From Polyangiaceae bacterium (GTDB lineage Bacteria; Myxococcota_A; Polyangia; Polyangiales; Polyangiaceae), in NCBI GenBank assembly GCA_029941785.1, contig JAPYTK010000003.1:13216-77215 (forward strand): a DNA stretch of 64,000 bases. Reading direction: 5' to 3'. The translations under genes were made by a program, and so were the position numbers. Position 1 is the first letter of the stretch. The number at the start of each line of letters is the position of its first letter. This document shows positions 1-9,700 of the stretch, one piece after another. The notes below the pieces were generated by a model. That model did not search any database and was not told where the DNA came from. It saw only the letters and a program-made list of their open reading frames with translations.

Positions 1-600
1 GCCCTGTCATCGAGTTCGATGTTTCGGTAGTCGATGCGCTTACGTGCTTTCGCGATCAGTGCGGCATCAGGCACGACGGCCCGTCGGTCCTCGTCGAAGC
101 GCCACAGCTTGCCCATGGAGGCGAAGGTGATGTCGAAGGTCCCCTCCGAGAGTTCGCTTATCCAGAGGCTGCGCTCGATGACGCGAAAGGTATCCTCGCT
201 CACCTTGATGGCCTGTTTACCTGCGTTGGCATTGATTCGCGAAACCTCGCTGTCGTCCCGCCACGTCGTCATCAAGTCCTCGATGCGCACGATTTCGGCG
301 AACGCTTTGGCGAGCGCTTTGCGGATCTGCTCTTCGCTCGTCTGCTCGTCGGTATAGCTGGCCAGGACGATGCGTGTGCCCATCGCCCGGTTTACCGACT
401 GGATGCGCTCGGAGCGGTAAGCGGGCTTGGCCGGAGTGGGAAGGGCCGATGGGCCCGCCTCCGCTGACGGCTCCGCCGACGGGCCCGCCAGCGCTGGGGC
501 GGCGATCGGTTGGCGAAGCACCGGTCTGGGTACTTCGTGGCAAGCGGTTAGGCAACACCACGCGCCCAGCCCGCCGACAAACGCGCCCAGCCCGACGACA
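1..600 (-). CDS. apbE: ApbE-family FAD:protein FMN transferase, partial (runs off left edge; start uncertain, near 600-640)
   Basis: Manual minus-strand translation: ...ERIQSVNRAMGTRIVLASYTDEQTSEEQIRKALAKAFAEIVRIEDLMTTWRDDSEVSRINANAGKQAIKVSEDTFRVIERSLWISELSEGTFDITFASMGKLWRFDEDRR...IDYRNIELDD; typical ApbE motifs. Not in ORF track because it is open at the edge. Confidence 0.85.
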
Positions 601-616
601 AAAGAGTGGAGGCGTC

Positions 617-1003
617 TCAGGAGTCTGACTTCGCTTTCGTGCCGCTGGCAGCCTTGGCCTTTTCGGCGCACGCGGCGGCGTCTGAAGCCTGCACCGCGTT
701 GCTTCGGAACCAGACCACGCACTCTTCTTTCATATCGGCTGTAAAGTCCACGCACGGGATCTCCGACGCCTTCTGACCGCTGCGATCGTTGTTGAGGGCC
801 GCCAAACATTGTCCACAACATTCGGCGCGCGTCTCGGCCTTGCTCTTGATGATCGGTGCGGGTCCGGCTTCCGGTTCGGCCATCATGTCGGCATCGCCCG
901 CTGCGTCGTCGGCGATGCGGGGGGGCTGTACCTGTTGGATCTTCGTGTGGCACGCCCCAAGGCAGAGCGTGCAGAAAAAGAGGAGTCCGAGAATTCGTGT
1001 CAT
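617..1003 (-). CDS. small hypothetical lipoprotein
   Basis: 128 aa, signal peptide with lipobox (LCLGAC), Cys-containing C-terminal part. Confidence 0.6.
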   Translation of the reverse strand: MTRILGLLFFCTLCLGACHTKIQQVQPPRIADDAAGDADMMAEPEAGPAPIIKSKAETRAECCGQCLAALNNDRSGQKASEIPCVDFTADMKEECVVWFRSNAVQASDAAACAEKAKAASGTKAKSDS

Positions 1004-1054
1004 GCGTCAGGCCTATCGGATGGATGAAGGGGAGGCAACGGAGTATACTCAAGT

Positions 1055-1840
1055 GTGGTCGCCGACGAGCGTTTGGATGCGTCCCCAGGTTTCTTTCACG
1101 GTATCACGTGTTTTTTCGGTGGCCTGGGCCTGCTCTTGCGAACGCCCTCACTTTGGGCGATTTCCCTCGTTCCGGTCGCGCTGTTCTTAGGGGGATGGCT
1201 GTTGTTCGGCGGACTGGGCGTGGCTTACCTTCCAGGGTTGGTTGGCGCTGCGGTTGGGCCGACGGACAGTGTTGTCGGTGGGCTGGGGCTCGGCCTCCTC
1301 AAGGTCATCAGCGGCGTGTTGGCGCTTGGCCTGGGGGCCCTCGTCGCCCTCGTGGTCGCGCAGCCTCTGTCGGGTCCTGCGTTGGCTTCGCTCGTTCGAA
1401 GCCAAGAGCGGCGACTTGGGGCACCGGCGCGTCCTGAAACACCCTTTTTCCGCGACATGATTCAATCGGTGCAGTCGGTGCTCATCGGCCTCGCCATCGG
1501 AGTGCCGGCGATGTTGTTTCTCGCCGTCATTGGATTCATCTTTCCACCGACTCTCATCGTGGTAGCGCCGCTCGAGCTGCTCATCGCAACTGTCGCTCTC
1601 GCGTGGGACGTGTGCGACTTGCCGATGTCCATTCGTGGCCTACCCGTGAAAACCAGAATTCGGTGGTTGCGCTCGCACCAGGCGGCGGTGCTCGGCTTCG
1701 GCTTCAGTTGCGCGCTCGTGCAGATGATTCCCGTGCTGAATCTTCTGTTGCTTCCCGCCGCTCTGCTTGGCTCTACGCGCCTGGTCTGGGACATCGAGCA
1801 GCGCGAACTCCAGATCGGGGCGGGATCGGCGCTGAGCTAG
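1055..1840 (+). CDS. EI24 / CysZ-like integral membrane protein
   Basis: 261 aa, multiple TM segments, FFHGITCFFGGLGLLLRTPSLWAISLVPVAL start typical of EI24-domain proteins. Confidence 0.7.
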   Translation: MVADERLDASPGFFHGITCFFGGLGLLLRTPSLWAISLVPVALFLGGWLLFGGLGVAYLPGLVGAAVGPTDSVVGGLGLGLLKVISGVLALGLGALVALVVAQPLSGPALASLVRSQERRLGAPARPETPFFRDMIQSVQSVLIGLAIGVPAMLFLAVIGFIFPPTLIVVAPLELLIATVALAWDVCDLPMSIRGLPVKTRIRWLRSHQAAVLGFGFSCALVQMIPVLNLLLLPAALLGSTRLVWDIEQRELQIGAGSALS

Positions 1841-1886
1841 TTCGAGCTAGCCACTCGGCGGCAACCGCCGTATTCACCTCATCATT

Positions 1887-2915
1887 ATGCACGACCGATT
1901 TTTGCGCGCTTGCCGACGGGAGTCGACCGATTTTACTCCAGTGTGGTTCATGAGGCAGGCGGGACGCTACATGCCCGAATATCGGGCGCTGCGCGAAAAG
2001 TACTCGCTGATCGAGATCTGCAAGACCCCCGAACTTGCACTTGAGGTGACATTGCAGCCGCTCAAGTTTGGCTTCGATGCGGCGATTCTCTTCGCTGACA
2101 TCTTGCTGTTGCTCGAGCCAATGGGTGCACCCTTCGACTTCGTCAAAGGTCAGGGTCCGGTCGTCCACGAGCCGATTCGTACGCGTGCGCAGATCGAGAA
2201 GTTGCGGGTTTGCGACCCGGAGGAGGGCTTGGCGTATGTTCTGGAGGCTGTGCGCCTGATCCGCTCCGAACTCGACGGCAAGACGCCGCTCATCGGATTT
2301 TCTGGCGCACCGTTTACTATCGCGAGTTATCTCATTGAGGGCGGAAAATCTGCCAACTACCGGCTGACGAAACAGATGATGTGGAGCGAACCGGAGGCGT
2401 GGCAGATGCTCATGCGAAAGGTGAGCGAGGTGGTTCGTCGCTACTTGCGCGCCCAGGTCGAAGCGGGCGCCCAAGCCGTGCAGCTCTTCGATTCTTGGAT
2501 AGGTTCGCTTTCCCCGGCGGACTATGAGGCGCACGTTCAGCCCTTCGTTCGCGAGATTTTGCAGGACGTGATGACGCTTGGCGTCCCGGTTCTTCATTTC
2601 GGCACCATCACGTCGACTTTGCTCGAGGCACAACGGGACGCGGGCGGAACGGTCATCGGGGTCGATTGGCGGATCCCGCTCGACCAGGCCTGGAACCGCA
2701 TCGGTCATGACTACGCTATTCAGGGCAATATGGATCCGCTGCTCCTATGTGCCCCTCCGGAGGTTGCCGTCGCGCGGGCACGTGAGGTGATGCGGCTTGC
2801 GGCGGGTCGGCCCGGCCATATCTTCAATCTGGGTCACGGCATCATTCCGCAGACGCCACCGGACACCGTCAAGGCCGTTATCGAAGCCGTCCATGCGTAC
2901 ACACACGAGGGTTGA
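1887..2915 (+). CDS. hemE: uroporphyrinogen decarboxylase
   Basis: 342 aa; TPVWFMRQAGRYMPEYR, GFSGAPFTIASYLIEGG, FNLGHGIIPQTPPDTVKAVIEAVH. Confidence 0.97.
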   Translation: MHDRFLRACRRESTDFTPVWFMRQAGRYMPEYRALREKYSLIEICKTPELALEVTLQPLKFGFDAAILFADILLLLEPMGAPFDFVKGQGPVVHEPIRTRAQIEKLRVCDPEEGLAYVLEAVRLIRSELDGKTPLIGFSGAPFTIASYLIEGGKSANYRLTKQMMWSEPEAWQMLMRKVSEVVRRYLRAQVEAGAQAVQLFDSWIGSLSPADYEAHVQPFVREILQDVMTLGVPVLHFGTITSTLLEAQRDAGGTVIGVDWRIPLDQAWNRIGHDYAIQGNMDPLLLCAPPEVAVARAREVMRLAAGRPGHIFNLGHGIIPQTPPDTVKAVIEAVHAYTHEG

Positions 2916-3175
2916 TGCGTTCGCTGGGCGACGAAGACCTTCGCGTCCTTGCACATTTGGAAGAGCGCCCGTTCAACTCTGAAAGACAAGAGCGCGTCCG
3001 GAGGTGCCAAGTCGCTGAAATTGCATTTCCCGTAGATTGGCATGGGACGTGCAATAAGTGATGGCAGCGCTTCGGCGGAAACCTTCCCCCCCCAGGTCCG
3101 TCGCGGCGCTGTTTTTATTTTGTCGCCGCATGCGGTGGTCCTGACTGCTCCGTACGGCGCGACTCGGTGTAGACT

Positions 3176-4258
3176 GTGAGCACGATGCCCCGGCTCTGGA
3201 TCCTCACACCGCTCGTTGTCGTGAGCATGCTGTACGCATGTTCCGGTGATGAGGGCGAGTCGTCGTCATCGACGAATTCGAGCGTTGGCGCCAGCGGTAG
3301 TGGCGGATCGACGAGCAGCATGTCGAGCGCCGGAGCGGGCGTGGGGACACCGAGTTTTGTAGGTCGGTCCTGTGAAAAGACCAGTCACTGTGGTCCGGCC
3401 GTCGACATGATCTGCATCAAGCAGAGCGATGATGAGGCCCGCTTGTCGATTGAGGCAGATCTCGTGGGCGGCCCTCCAGGTGGCTATTGTTCGCGCGGCT
3501 GCGAGAGCCACAGTAACTGTCCAAGCGACAGTTATTGTCGTTACGATGAAAAACTCGACGCCGGCCTGTGTGTGCTCACGTGCACCTTTGGCGACCCCGT
3601 CGCCGAGTCCCCTCAGCAGCCTCCCTCCGAGGACAAGTGTCGCGGCCGTGACGAGCTGGCCTGCGTACCGATGCAGGATGGCTTCACCTTGTGTCTGCCC
3701 GTGTGCGGCCATGACAGCGAGTGCGGGGACGGTCGCCGATGCGACAAGCGCGGAGGAGTATGCGTCGATACGCCGACCGCCGGGGAGAGCCTTTCCGCAT
3801 CGTGCACGCCCGGTACCGATGGATGTGCGGGTTTCTGTTTGGCTTTCACGGACGCCGGGAAGACTGTGGCGAGTGTCTGTTCGTCGCGGTGTTCGTTTGG
3901 CGGATCGCTTTCGAGTACGCTCAATTGCGGTGGACCGACCGAGGGCCTTTGCGCTTTCGCGCCTACCATCGATGGGCAGCAGGCGGAGCTAGGGGATATG
4001 GCGTACTGCGCGGGTGCCTGCGAGCAGCACGATGCCTGCGACTTCATGAGCGGCATGTTTTGCCTCGATGTCGGTGTCTACGCGGACTTCGGCAAGGGCT
4101 ATTGCCTGTTTGCTGGCGACTGTCCGAACGGTGATGAATGCGCTGCCGGGGAGGTGTGCAAGCAGACGGCATCTGGGCCGCGTTGTCTTGATGGCGATCC
4201 AAGCGATCCCAATGGGTTGAGCCTGCTTCTACCGCTCGGCGGTGCTGCGCCACCCTGA
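3176..4258 (+). CDS. Cys-rich secreted lipoprotein
   Basis: 360 aa, lipobox (SMLYACSG), Ser/Gly low-complexity linker, many spaced cysteines. Confidence 0.7.
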   Translation: MSTMPRLWILTPLVVVSMLYACSGDEGESSSSTNSSVGASGSGGSTSSMSSAGAGVGTPSFVGRSCEKTSHCGPAVDMICIKQSDDEARLSIEADLVGGPPGGYCSRGCESHSNCPSDSYCRYDEKLDAGLCVLTCTFGDPVAESPQQPPSEDKCRGRDELACVPMQDGFTLCLPVCGHDSECGDGRRCDKRGGVCVDTPTAGESLSASCTPGTDGCAGFCLAFTDAGKTVASVCSSRCSFGGSLSSTLNCGGPTEGLCAFAPTIDGQQAELGDMAYCAGACEQHDACDFMSGMFCLDVGVYADFGKGYCLFAGDCPNGDECAAGEVCKQTASGPRCLDGDPSDPNGLSLLLPLGGAAPP

Positions 4259-4297
4259 TACCTGCACGTTTTCGTTTTTCGAGCTAAGCTATCCGGC

Positions 4298-5137
4298 ATG
4301 AACAAGGCGGGGCGCTCGATTATCTTTTTGTCTATGGCGTGGCTCTTGGCGATGGGCTGCGGCTCTCCGGACGACACGGAGGATGGTTCCGCGGCTGGGG
4401 CCGGTGCGGGTGGGAGCACGGCCCCAAGCACGCCGTCCAGTGGTGGGTCCGGTAGTGTGGGCGGTGCGGGTCCAGGCAGCATGGGTTCGGGTGCGGGCCT
4501 CACGTGCAGCGAGGCGTACACCGACATGAGGGGTGATTGCGACCTGTTGGCCCAAGATTGCCCCACCGGTTTTTGGTGCAACGTGGTTGGCGAAAGTTCC
4601 GCGTGTGTCGCTTCGACCGGCTCCCTCAAAGGGATAGGCGCAGAATGTTTCCAAGGCCAATGCGCGGCGGGCTTGCGCTGCCTCGAGAAGTTCTGTTCAC
4701 CGTATTGCTGTCCTGCCTCCAACGAGCCCTGCGGCGAAGGAACGTGCGATGTCCACGTCACCTTTGGAACGAAGTACGCCATGATGTGTAGCTTCAATCC
4801 CGGCTGCACACTGTTCGAGGGAAATTGCCCGGAAGGACAGTATTGCCACATCGGTGATGCGGACGCCGGGCTCGCGGTGTGTGACCTTCCCGCGTCGAGC
4901 TTCGTTGCAGAGGGAGAGGTCTGCAAGTACCGCAATGACTGCGGCGAATCGCAGCTTTGCAACAAGAATGGCAGCGACAAGAACGGCGAAAACGGGGTTT
5001 GTCGTCATCTTTGCAAGCCGAGTGCTTGGGAGAAACTCGATCCCGGCAAAGGCGGCTGCGCGGCCGATCGCAAATGCAATCCGGCCAACGCGGGTAGTTT
5101 CATGGATCTCGGGATCTGCGAGCCCGTGTCAATCTGA
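4298..5137 (+). CDS. Cys-rich secreted lipoprotein
   Basis: 279 aa, lipobox (LLAMGCGS), Gly/Ser linker, Cys-rich domain resembling the upstream gene. Confidence 0.7.
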   Translation: MNKAGRSIIFLSMAWLLAMGCGSPDDTEDGSAAGAGAGGSTAPSTPSSGGSGSVGGAGPGSMGSGAGLTCSEAYTDMRGDCDLLAQDCPTGFWCNVVGESSACVASTGSLKGIGAECFQGQCAAGLRCLEKFCSPYCCPASNEPCGEGTCDVHVTFGTKYAMMCSFNPGCTLFEGNCPEGQYCHIGDADAGLAVCDLPASSFVAEGEVCKYRNDCGESQLCNKNGSDKNGENGVCRHLCKPSAWEKLDPGKGGCAADRKCNPANAGSFMDLGICEPVSI

Positions 5138-5143
5138 GACAAC

Positions 5144-6478
5144 TCAGCCGTACGCACTCATCGTCAGCTGACGGCCGAAGGGCGGAGCGAGATCGGTCTT
5201 GTGTGGCGTGACCCACAAGACGTCGAGCATCGCGACTGCAGCAGCAGGGGGGAAGGACCCATCGAGATCCGTCAAGTAGGCGACGGTAAAGGACTCGGCG
5301 CTTCGCGTGGCTTCGTCTGCAAGTCGTTCGAGCGCGGGAGCGAAGCTCGTCCCACCGCGGCCGCGAATGTCGATGTCGATGAACAACAATTCGGCGGCGA
5401 ACCGTGTTTCGTCATGGGTGATGTCGGCATCGGCTTGCATCAAACGTACATCGTCGATTCCCTCGGCCGTTGCCACCGAGACGATCGATCCGAGAAAGCG
5501 TGCCAGTGTGTCGTTGCCGATCGATGCAGAGGTGTCGATGATGGCCACGAGTACGCCGGCCGCTTCGATGCGTCGTCCCGGCATCGCCACCATATCGGGC
5601 CAGCGCCCAGTGGCGTCGACCAAGGCGCTCATCCTTCGCGAGGGCCGCAAGTAGCTGCGCTCGCTTCGATGCAAGGAGCTCACGGCGCGCTGCAAGGTTG
5701 CGGCCCAGTGGCTTGGCGGTTCGATCGTGGCTCGAAGTGTTTCGTCGATCCAGTCCGGCATCTCCCCGAAGGTGGCTCCCCCCGACGCGAGCTCTTCTTC
5801 GTAGGCGGCGGCGAGGCGCATGGACCATTGCAGCTCACGACCTCGATCCTGCACGCTAGGCACCTGCTGGGCAGCGCCGTCCCTTGCCGCGGGGAGATCC
5901 TCTTTCGAGATTGGTTTCGTGCCGTGACGGGGCAGCGGCGGGGAGGCAGCTGCAGGCCCCAGGTCTTGCTTCTCCGCCTTTGGCTCTTGCGCCCCGTCCG
6001 TCGAGGGGTCGACGTCACAGAGATCACACCAGTTGTCTTGCGGTCGAATGCCTGAAGGTAAGGATTCATAATAGTTTTCCGCGCTTGCCCCCCGCGGAAG
6101 GCGGCCGAGTTGCGCTGTCAGATGGGGCGCGGCGACCGACAACTGAGCGGCTTCGAGAAGACCGTCGATCGCCAGATCGTGTGCGACGTTCCAACGCCCG
6201 GCCTCCCGCGGTCCACGTCGGCCAAAACAGGCCAAGCTTGCGTGCATGCACAGATGGGCGAGTCGGGCGCAGAGCGCGGGAAAGGGCAGAGCGAGCACGA
6301 GGTCGGGAGCGAAGAGCAGTCGGTCGTCTGGTAGGAGCCGAAAAGCAGGCGTCCGGTCGCTGGCTTCGACACGCAGGGCACGGGCCAACACGCCGAAGAA
6401 GGGCTTGTGCTTGATCAACCAAACCCGGGCGGCGGCGATTTTGTCACGCGCTTCCATCGTCACTTGTTCGAGGTGCAA
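5144..6478 (-). CDS. VWA-like / DUF2201-type putative metallopeptidase domain protein
   Basis: 444 aa; AGRWNVAHDLAIDGLL N-terminal motif and C-terminal VWA-like domain (VLVAIIDTSASIGNDTLARFLGSI). Confidence 0.75.
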   Translation of the reverse strand: MHLEQVTMEARDKIAAARVWLIKHKPFFGVLARALRVEASDRTPAFRLLPDDRLLFAPDLVLALPFPALCARLAHLCMHASLACFGRRGPREAGRWNVAHDLAIDGLLEAAQLSVAAPHLTAQLGRLPRGASAENYYESLPSGIRPQDNWCDLCDVDPSTDGAQEPKAEKQDLGPAAASPPLPRHGTKPISKEDLPAARDGAAQQVPSVQDRGRELQWSMRLAAAYEEELASGGATFGEMPDWIDETLRATIEPPSHWAATLQRAVSSLHRSERSYLRPSRRMSALVDATGRWPDMVAMPGRRIEAAGVLVAIIDTSASIGNDTLARFLGSIVSVATAEGIDDVRLMQADADITHDETRFAAELLFIDIDIRGRGGTSFAPALERLADEATRSAESFTVAYLTDLDGSFPPAAAVAMLDVLWVTPHKTDLAPPFGRQLTMSAYG

Positions 6479-7571
6479 ACCGGCCGAGTCTGACCACGTC
6501 GCTGAGCACGCGCGACCCCGAGCTTCGCAAATGTTGTTCGAACGCCTCGCTGGCCAAGCTTCCGTTCTTGCGTCGCAAGGCCGCGTCGACCGTCCACACG
6601 GCCACCTCCATGGACGCCCCGGCCAGCACCGCCAGAGCCTTGGCGGAGCGCTCGCCGACCGCCGGATCGGATGCGCCTAGCTGCGCGTTGATGCTCGCTC
6701 CGAGAAAGTAGATGAGATCAGGATCATCAGGGACGGCGGCTCGTCCTTCGGCGATGTCGTCGAGTGAAGGGGCTAGCGCGGCCCGTTTGGCGAAGGCGCT
6801 GAATTCTGCACCGGCACGATCTCCAACCGTGCCAGCTGCCAGTGCCGGCCACAGACTGACGTCGACTGGGCCGAGCGCGTCGGACAACATGTGCCATGCC
6901 CGGGGCGTTGGGTAGGCCGGAGTGGCGTCACTCGGTGGAGGCTGGAAGAGCCAATCGGGGCGTGCATGAATGAAACCGAGCACCAGTGGGTGCAGAGCCC
7001 ATCGGCTGCCCCATGCGAGCCATGCCTCGGCGTTCGGCTCGAGCGCGACGTGCAACATGCGATTCGACAGAGCCGTGGCCATGGGCCGGACCAAGGCGCG
7101 ATCCTCGATTCGGTTTCCTGCGCCGAGAACACGCGACCCGGTGGGCAGCTGGTAGTCCCCAAGGCGGCGGTCCAAGATCAATGAGTAAAAGGCCTTCTGC
7201 ACGTCCGGCACGGCGCTGTTCAGTTCGTCGATGAACAGCAAGAAGGGGTCGGAGCGCAGAATGGCACTCGGCGGACAAAACTCGGTCACGAAACGACCTT
7301 GATCGTCCGTCCGAATGCGGGGCACACCGATCAAATCCTCGGGAGCGAGCTGTGTTCCCAACAGGGTGACGCAGGGCAACTCGAGCTGCTGAGCGGCGTC
7401 GCGCACCAAGGCGCTCTTTCCGATACCGGGGGGCCCCCAGATGAACGGGGTGCGGTCAGGGGGCAAGCTGACCAACAACTCGACGAGCTGGGGGGGGCTG
7501 AGCGAGAGCATCTGCGATATATAGACCTGGCCCACTGCGCTCATCAATCGGCCCAGCGATTCTTTTTTCAT
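6444..7571 (-). CDS. MoxR-family AAA+ ATPase
   Basis: Walker A PFIWGPPGIGKSALV, Walker B FLLFIDELNSA; overlaps the downstream VWA gene. ORF extends to 7634, but MKKESLGR at 7571 is a plausible start (7511 is an alternative). Confidence 0.88.
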   Translation of the reverse strand: MKKESLGRLMSAVGQVYISQMLSLSPPQLVELLVSLPPDRTPFIWGPPGIGKSALVRDAAQQLELPCVTLLGTQLAPEDLIGVPRIRTDDQGRFVTEFCPPSAILRSDPFLLFIDELNSAVPDVQKAFYSLILDRRLGDYQLPTGSRVLGAGNRIEDRALVRPMATALSNRMLHVALEPNAEAWLAWGSRWALHPLVLGFIHARPDWLFQPPPSDATPAYPTPRAWHMLSDALGPVDVSLWPALAAGTVGDRAGAEFSAFAKRAALAPSLDDIAEGRAAVPDDPDLIYFLGASINAQLGASDPAVGERSAKALAVLAGASMEVAVWTVDAALRRKNGSLASEAFEQHLRSSGSRVLSDVVRLGRFAPRTSDDGSA

Positions 7572-9639
7572 GCTCGACCCTGAACTGCTCGACCACTTGG
7601 CGGCCCAACCCGGGCAAAACGCGCCGGATATCAACGTGGCCCTGGCGGAGCAGGGTCACGGTGGCGTGCTTCTCGCGCTCGTGCGCAGCGGTGCCACCGG
7701 CCCCGATGCCTTGGCTGTCGTGGCCCAGCGCGTGGTGGCCGATCGGCAGCAACTTGCTGTCTGGGAACCAGAGGAGGGCGAATCCGAGGCGGTTGTCGAC
7801 GTGCTCGATCAGCACTTGATTTGCCACCCCAACACGCCCGCTGCCGCACGGGATACGGTGCTCGCTCGGCATCCAGCGGATGCTTTTTTCGTCCTGGCGG
7901 CCTCGTGTCATATTGGCGCGACCGAGACAGCGATTGAACGCGCTGCGAGCTGGCCGAGTCGTTACCCGGTGCTCGACCGACCGTGGCTGGCGTTGATCAT
8001 GCCGGGCGCCGTGTCACCTTTGACCTACGAGGCATGGGCCCAGGGCGAGTGTGTTCTGCGTCGTGAATTGGTGGCGCGTCTGACCTTCGACTCGGCCTTG
8101 TTGGAAATTCTTTCAGGTGACGCGGACCGGCGGGTTCGCCGAGCGGTGGCATCCAATCCGCGTGCCGCAAAATGGCGCGAGCGCCTGGCGATTTCAGATT
8201 CAGCCGTCGAAGTGCGCGCCCGTGCCAAGCGTCCTCTCGGAACGCGTGAAGACAAGGTGTGCGTGGTCGATTCTCCACGTTTCGCCGCCGCCTTGAGGGC
8301 GCTCGAATCGGGCGGAGTGTTGGCTCCGGATGTCGCGGCGGCCTTGGGCATGAAGGACCTTCGCATCGATGAAGAGGGTGCCGCCCGCGCAGCCCAGGTT
8401 CTCCCATTAGGGCGCGTCATCGAGCTCCTCCCGTCCGTCTTGGACTTGCCGGGAGACCACCCGGCTGCGCGCGGATTTTCGGCGGGCTTCGCCTTGCGTC
8501 GCGCGACCCATGGAGCAGGTCTCGGCGAGATGATCGGTGAAGCGGCCAAGGCGCTGGCCCACATGCCGGCGGGGGTGGCGAGCTCGTACACTGGGAAAGC
8601 GCGCCTCGCCGCATGGGCATCGGGGGGTCTCGCCGCCAGCACGGTTCTCGACGCCGGCGAAGTGATCGACCATCTGGCAGATCACTCGCTCGCCTCCGAT
8701 ACCATGGTGCTGCGCCGCGGCTTGTCGGGCGACGCCTCGCGCGTTGCGGAGTTGTGTCGAGCTTGCCGAAGTACTCCTCTCGTGCCGCCGGGTTTGCTTG
8801 CCGTGGCTTGGGCCACCGACAGCGTCGCTGACGAAGAAGTGATCGAGATGGCCAAACGCGTCTCGAGGGTGAGGGCTCGCGGTCGTGACTTGCCCGAGGA
8901 TGAGATGGACCTCGATCCCTCTCTTCGCTCGCTCGACGTTCTGGAGCAAGTGGTGCTCGCGGCGAGCAAGAAGGTGGTCTTCTCTCCGCGTTGTGCGCTG
9001 TCTGTCGTTGCGCTGGATGCTCGACGTGTTCGCTATGTGATGACCGCGATGCCTCAATGGAAGGGTCGCTTGAGCGGGGCGATGCTCACACGGGTGTTGC
9101 GCCAAAACGCTGGGGCTTTGTCAGCGGCACCGGCCGAAGCGCGAGAACGCTTGGCTTCGGTTCGCCGGTGGACGGAGCGTGTCTTGACGGACGTCGAGCT
9201 TTCGCTTGCGCTGGGTGTGGGGCACATCACGACCGAGGAAGTCGTGCATCGTCTTCGGCTCGGTCGTCATCGGGTGGATGACGGCGAGACCTTGGCTTGT
9301 GGTGCGGATGTTCGCGCCGCCATTGAGGGTAGACGAAGCATTCGGCCACTGCTCACGTGGGCGTCGGAACAACGACAGAGCGATCCGGCGGCCCTCGCGA
9401 CATGGCTGCTGCTCGAGAGTCACGATCGACCGCGGACACCGAGCATGATCGCGGCATCGATCGACAGCTTTGCCGCTCGACAGCTTCGTGTTCCCGAGGC
9501 CCTGAGCTGTGCTCTTGCGTGTCTCGAGAACCGCAAGCCGGGGCGGTTTGAGGTCGTGTTTCCCCAGACCCCACGCGGAAAAGCAACCTTGGTGAGCGCG
9601 ATTGCGCGCGCCTATTGCGCGGTCGGAGGAACGCGCTAG
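7570..9639 (+). CDS. hypothetical protein (689 aa), divergent from MoxR
   Basis: Long ORF, Ala/Leu/Arg-rich alpha-helical-looking sequence, no recognised domain. Confidence 0.7.
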   Translation: MLDPELLDHLAAQPGQNAPDINVALAEQGHGGVLLALVRSGATGPDALAVVAQRVVADRQQLAVWEPEEGESEAVVDVLDQHLICHPNTPAAARDTVLARHPADAFFVLAASCHIGATETAIERAASWPSRYPVLDRPWLALIMPGAVSPLTYEAWAQGECVLRRELVARLTFDSALLEILSGDADRRVRRAVASNPRAAKWRERLAISDSAVEVRARAKRPLGTREDKVCVVDSPRFAAALRALESGGVLAPDVAAALGMKDLRIDEEGAARAAQVLPLGRVIELLPSVLDLPGDHPAARGFSAGFALRRATHGAGLGEMIGEAAKALAHMPAGVASSYTGKARLAAWASGGLAASTVLDAGEVIDHLADHSLASDTMVLRRGLSGDASRVAELCRACRSTPLVPPGLLAVAWATDSVADEEVIEMAKRVSRVRARGRDLPEDEMDLDPSLRSLDVLEQVVLAASKKVVFSPRCALSVVALDARRVRYVMTAMPQWKGRLSGAMLTRVLRQNAGALSAAPAEARERLASVRRWTERVLTDVELSLALGVGHITTEEVVHRLRLGRHRVDDGETLACGADVRAAIEGRRSIRPLLTWASEQRQSDPAALATWLLLESHDRPRTPSMIAASIDSFAARQLRVPEALSCALACLENRKPGRFEVVFPQTPRGKATLVSAIARAYCAVGGTR

Positions 9640-9700
9640 CTCGCGCGAAGGTCGTGCGCTGTGTCGTTGAGCGGCATGTGTCGTGCGCGCCCCGGTCAAA

